Assembly (NCBI GenBank): GCA_010645155.1
Contig: CM021319.1
Coordinates: 4,718,218 to 4,782,217 of the forward strand
DNA from: Tigriopus japonicus
Taxonomy: Eukaryota; Arthropoda; Copepoda; Harpacticoida; Harpacticidae
DNA length: 64,000 nucleotides
Direction of reading: 5' to 3'
Positions 61,841 through 64,000 of the stretch are shown here, one piece after another (within the stretch, counting starts at the first letter, position 1; the number at the start of each line of letters is the position of its first letter). The notes under the pieces were generated by a model. It made no database searches. It was not told the DNA's origin and worked only from the letters and a program-made list of their open reading frames with translations. Made by a program: the position numbers and the translations under genes.

Positions 61841-63318
61841 TCATTCAGGAGCGACTCTCGAGTTTGATTTGGGATTTTTTGGAGAGATTGATCTCAGGAC
61901 TGGCCTTTCTTCCAAATCATCGTCATCCAATTTGATATCTTTATGTTGATGGAGGACCATTCCCAGATTTAGTTGAGGAATATCATAGAATACTGTGGCA
62001 GTAAGGGTCATAAATACCAGGCCCAACAAGAGATAGACTGTAACAAAAATGATTCGGCTCAAACGGAAATCTCTCATGGAAAATTCACAAAACCTAGAAT
62101 TACCGGCTACAAGCGTTTTGTAGGTTTCCCGGAAATGCTGTCCTTCTTGATCGCCAGGAATATAGTCTCCTAAGCCAATTGTGGTGAGAGAGATGAAAAC
62201 AAAGTAAATTCCATCCAAATAATTCCAAGTCTCTTCGATCTTCATGAAAATTGCTGCAGGAGCCATAATGAAGAACACAATAAAAAATGTACTCATGAAA
62301 GTCAAGTGAATCAGTCGAATCCAAAAAGGCTTCCATTTTTCACCCAAACACGAGAAGAAGAATGATAGTAGTTTACACGTGGGCTCTAATAACCTTTGAA
62401 CCACAGCAGTGAGGAAGATCAAAGTGAATGGAATGCCTAAGATTGCAAAAACGATGGTGAACGCCTTGCCTTGTGAAGTTAAAGGAACAATGTGTCCATA
62501 TCCTGGAAAATACCAAATGCTGCTTGAAACAAGCTCCATGGGTTATGACGATGCCAAGACAATCTCACCAATTGTGGTAACCACGGTCACAGTGTAAAGC
62601 AGACTCTGTCCGTAACTCCAATTCATTTGGTTTCGGTTTTTATCCAAAATACTAATCCCTCGGTCTTGGGCTCTAATTGAGGCTTCAAGGAGAACTTCCA
62701 ATTCGTTGCCTGCAAAAGGAGCAATAACAAAACTGAACGTGCATGTGGTTATTGCTACGCATGACCTTCAATCTAGATCGGGGTTCGATTTCACATGTGC
62801 TGTTTGTGTTCATGATTGGCATACTTTCCTGATTTGTGGTCAAAAGCCTTCAATTCACAAGCTCGTTCCCTTTACATAAACAGTACGTAGCTATAGTATC
62901 CATGACTGACCATTGCGCTTGACAACATTAATTTCTTGGATGAACAAAACGACAAAGATAATTGGTCATTAATCTCTCGGCAAGCATGCACACATAATAT
63001 TGCATACGCTTCAAAGCAAATCTCGACGCACTCACTTTTCACAGATGGATGGTCTTTCAGAAAGGTAGACTTCAGTTCGTGGACTTGAGCCTTCAGCAAT
63101 TGCTCATTCTCCCACTCCAGGCAAGCCATGGTGTACCCAGCAGCCACCAAGAAACCCGCGTACGTCACCATATAGAATAGAAGGAACCACGTGCTCCGTC
63201 GGACTCCGAACCACTTCCGGTAGCGATATCCACAGGCATAGACACCCGCCGAGCTCTTCGCACTAAGGGAGTCCAATTCAGATTGGTTGTCACTTCGAAT
63301 CGAATTGTAGGTGGCCAT
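61841..63318 (-). CDS. Two-pore-domain potassium channel (K2P, TWIK-like)
   Basis: K2P channels conduct background K+ leak current across the plasma membrane. Three minus-strand exons (63318-63036, 62709-62569, 62502-61841; phases 1 and 1) encode 361 residues. The layout is four TMs with two pores: M1 WFLLFYMVTYAGFLVAAGYT, a long extracellular cap helix region (EWENEQLLKAQVHELKSTFL), P1 TTIGYGHIVPLT formed across the exon 2/3 junction, M2 AFTIVFAILGIPFTLIFLTA, M3, P2 TTIGLGDYIPGD and M4 VTVYLLLGLVFMTLTATVF. P1 GYG and P2 GLG are the TWIK/THIK-type filter pair. ATG 63318 is the first Met after the upstream frame. A 33-bp stretch (about 62071-62103) flanked by GT and AG lies between P2 and M4; it is read as coding here. 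Confidence 0.95.
62735..62800 (+). repeat. Degenerate tRNA-like sequence
   Basis: GTGCATGTGGTTATTGC (A-box-like) followed 40 bp later by GGGGTTCGATTTC (B box) and a roughly complementary CATGTGC end. It does not fold into a sound cloverleaf, so it is probably a tRNA pseudogene or SINE head in the K+ channel intron. Confidence 0.35.
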
Positions 63319-63694
63319 GGCGCTAGTTTTGGATCGGACATTATGTCCTGTCAACTCTTTTGGTTTCCTTGTTCCATGTTCTTAGAGATGGCCAGTCCAA
63401 TTTCAGGTTCAAGGATAGCTGTACTACTCGAGCTGAGGTGTTGTATCTGCTCTTAGTATTATCACTTGACCACAAAACATGCACAATTTCACAAATGATG
63501 TTTAAAAAGCAATTCTCAACGACATGGATGTTTTACCACGTCCAACGAAATGATTGTGGCTGGCTCTTAGAAAGCTAAATGCTTTAGTTGCATTCTTTGG
63601 AATCCTTTCGAAGAAGAGAAACACTTGTAAGAAAGTTCGTCACTCTTTCGGAACGTCAAAAAATGTTATCATTTTTTGACACATGAGAACGACC
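63319..63694. promoter_or_regulatory. K+ channel upstream region
   Basis: 375 bp with no supported exon. It includes a short inverted pair (TTCCGAAAGAG-like flank with GTCAAAAAATG and its complement at 63655-63680). Probable promoter and 5' UTR of the K+ channel. Confidence 0.3.
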
Positions 63695-63698
63695 TTAC

Positions 63699-63982
63699 CT
63701 GCAGTCTTTTGCAAATCCGTCGGGCTCTACTGGAGTAATTTGAAGGGATTCTGAATAGTGTGGCAGGTTACAGGTCATATATTCTGAAAAAGTATTTATA
63801 ACACTTGATGCTGAGTTCGTAGGCTTTTGACAAGTTTTGTCACAGGTGTGCATCTTTGCAATATAAAACAGATGTCCCTTGTATACGAAAACGTTATTTC
63901 GAGTTTCTGATGACTTTTGAGGAAGGACCCTCTGAATGTGCTGGATTCCATTCGTCAATCTCTCACCTCGAATTAAGGTCAA
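63699..63982 (-). other. Possible exon of a gene continuing past the right edge
   Basis: A minus-strand frame of about 95 residues contains five cysteines (e.g. MHTCDKTCQKP, YMTCNLPHYSE, AKDC) and ends at a good donor (GACTGCAG|GTAAGG). No acceptor is clear on its upstream side and no family is recognised. It could be an exon of an extracellular protein, an upstream exon of the K+ channel, or chance. Confidence 0.2.
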
Positions 63983-64000
63983 TTAATATAATGATCATGA

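Overview
The window is nuclear DNA from an animal, most likely a small-genome arthropod; a copepod-like crustacean is my best guess but it is inferred, not shown. The evidence is spliced genes with GT-AG introns of 60 bp to several kb, animal-only families (inversin, XK-related, two-pore K+ channel, RAB3GAP1, STEEP1, arrestin-domain protein), AT-rich intergenic DNA, and many small inverted-repeat elements and microsatellites. I found no operons, CRISPR arrays, phage genes or rRNA genes. Exon limits were set by reading GT/AG sites and checking that phase is kept across every junction.

Layout: 3' part of inversin, INVS (+, 2-6308); an unidentified four-TM protein (-, 8245-10592); about 6 kb without a supportable gene; a UDP-glycosyltransferase (+, 16943-18934); STEEP1 (-, 19030-21538); ATP synthase subunit g (+, 22544-23069); CTP synthase (-, 23758-26799); RAB3GAP1 (+, 28341-31850); DRC7 (-, 31936-37090); an intronless 607-residue orphan membrane protein with a cysteine-rich C-terminus behind a furin-like site (-, 38087-39910); a very long arrestin-domain protein (-, 40639-46434); about 9.5 kb of repeats and probable 5' intron; a poly-Q/Ser-rich orphan protein (+, 55982-56863); an XK-related protein (-, 57244-61491); a two-pore-domain K+ channel (-, 61841-63318); and a doubtful exon at the right edge.

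The genes are mostly unrelated housekeeping or signalling loci with no shared pathway. Two are ciliary (INVS, DRC7), which is notable if the organism is a crustacean with few or no motile cilia. CTPS/RAB3GAP1 and STEEP1/ATP5MG are divergent pairs that may share promoters. RAB3GAP1/DRC7 converge with only 85 bp between stop codons.

The best candidates for something undescribed are the intronless orphan at 38087-39910 (type II membrane protein, binding-protein-like ectodomain, possibly releasable cysteine-rich peptide), the 870-residue arrestin-domain protein, the four-TM orphan, and several uncatalogued inverted-repeat elements sitting in introns (121-210, 25867-26550, 28957-29098, 49006-49741, 60486-60920).
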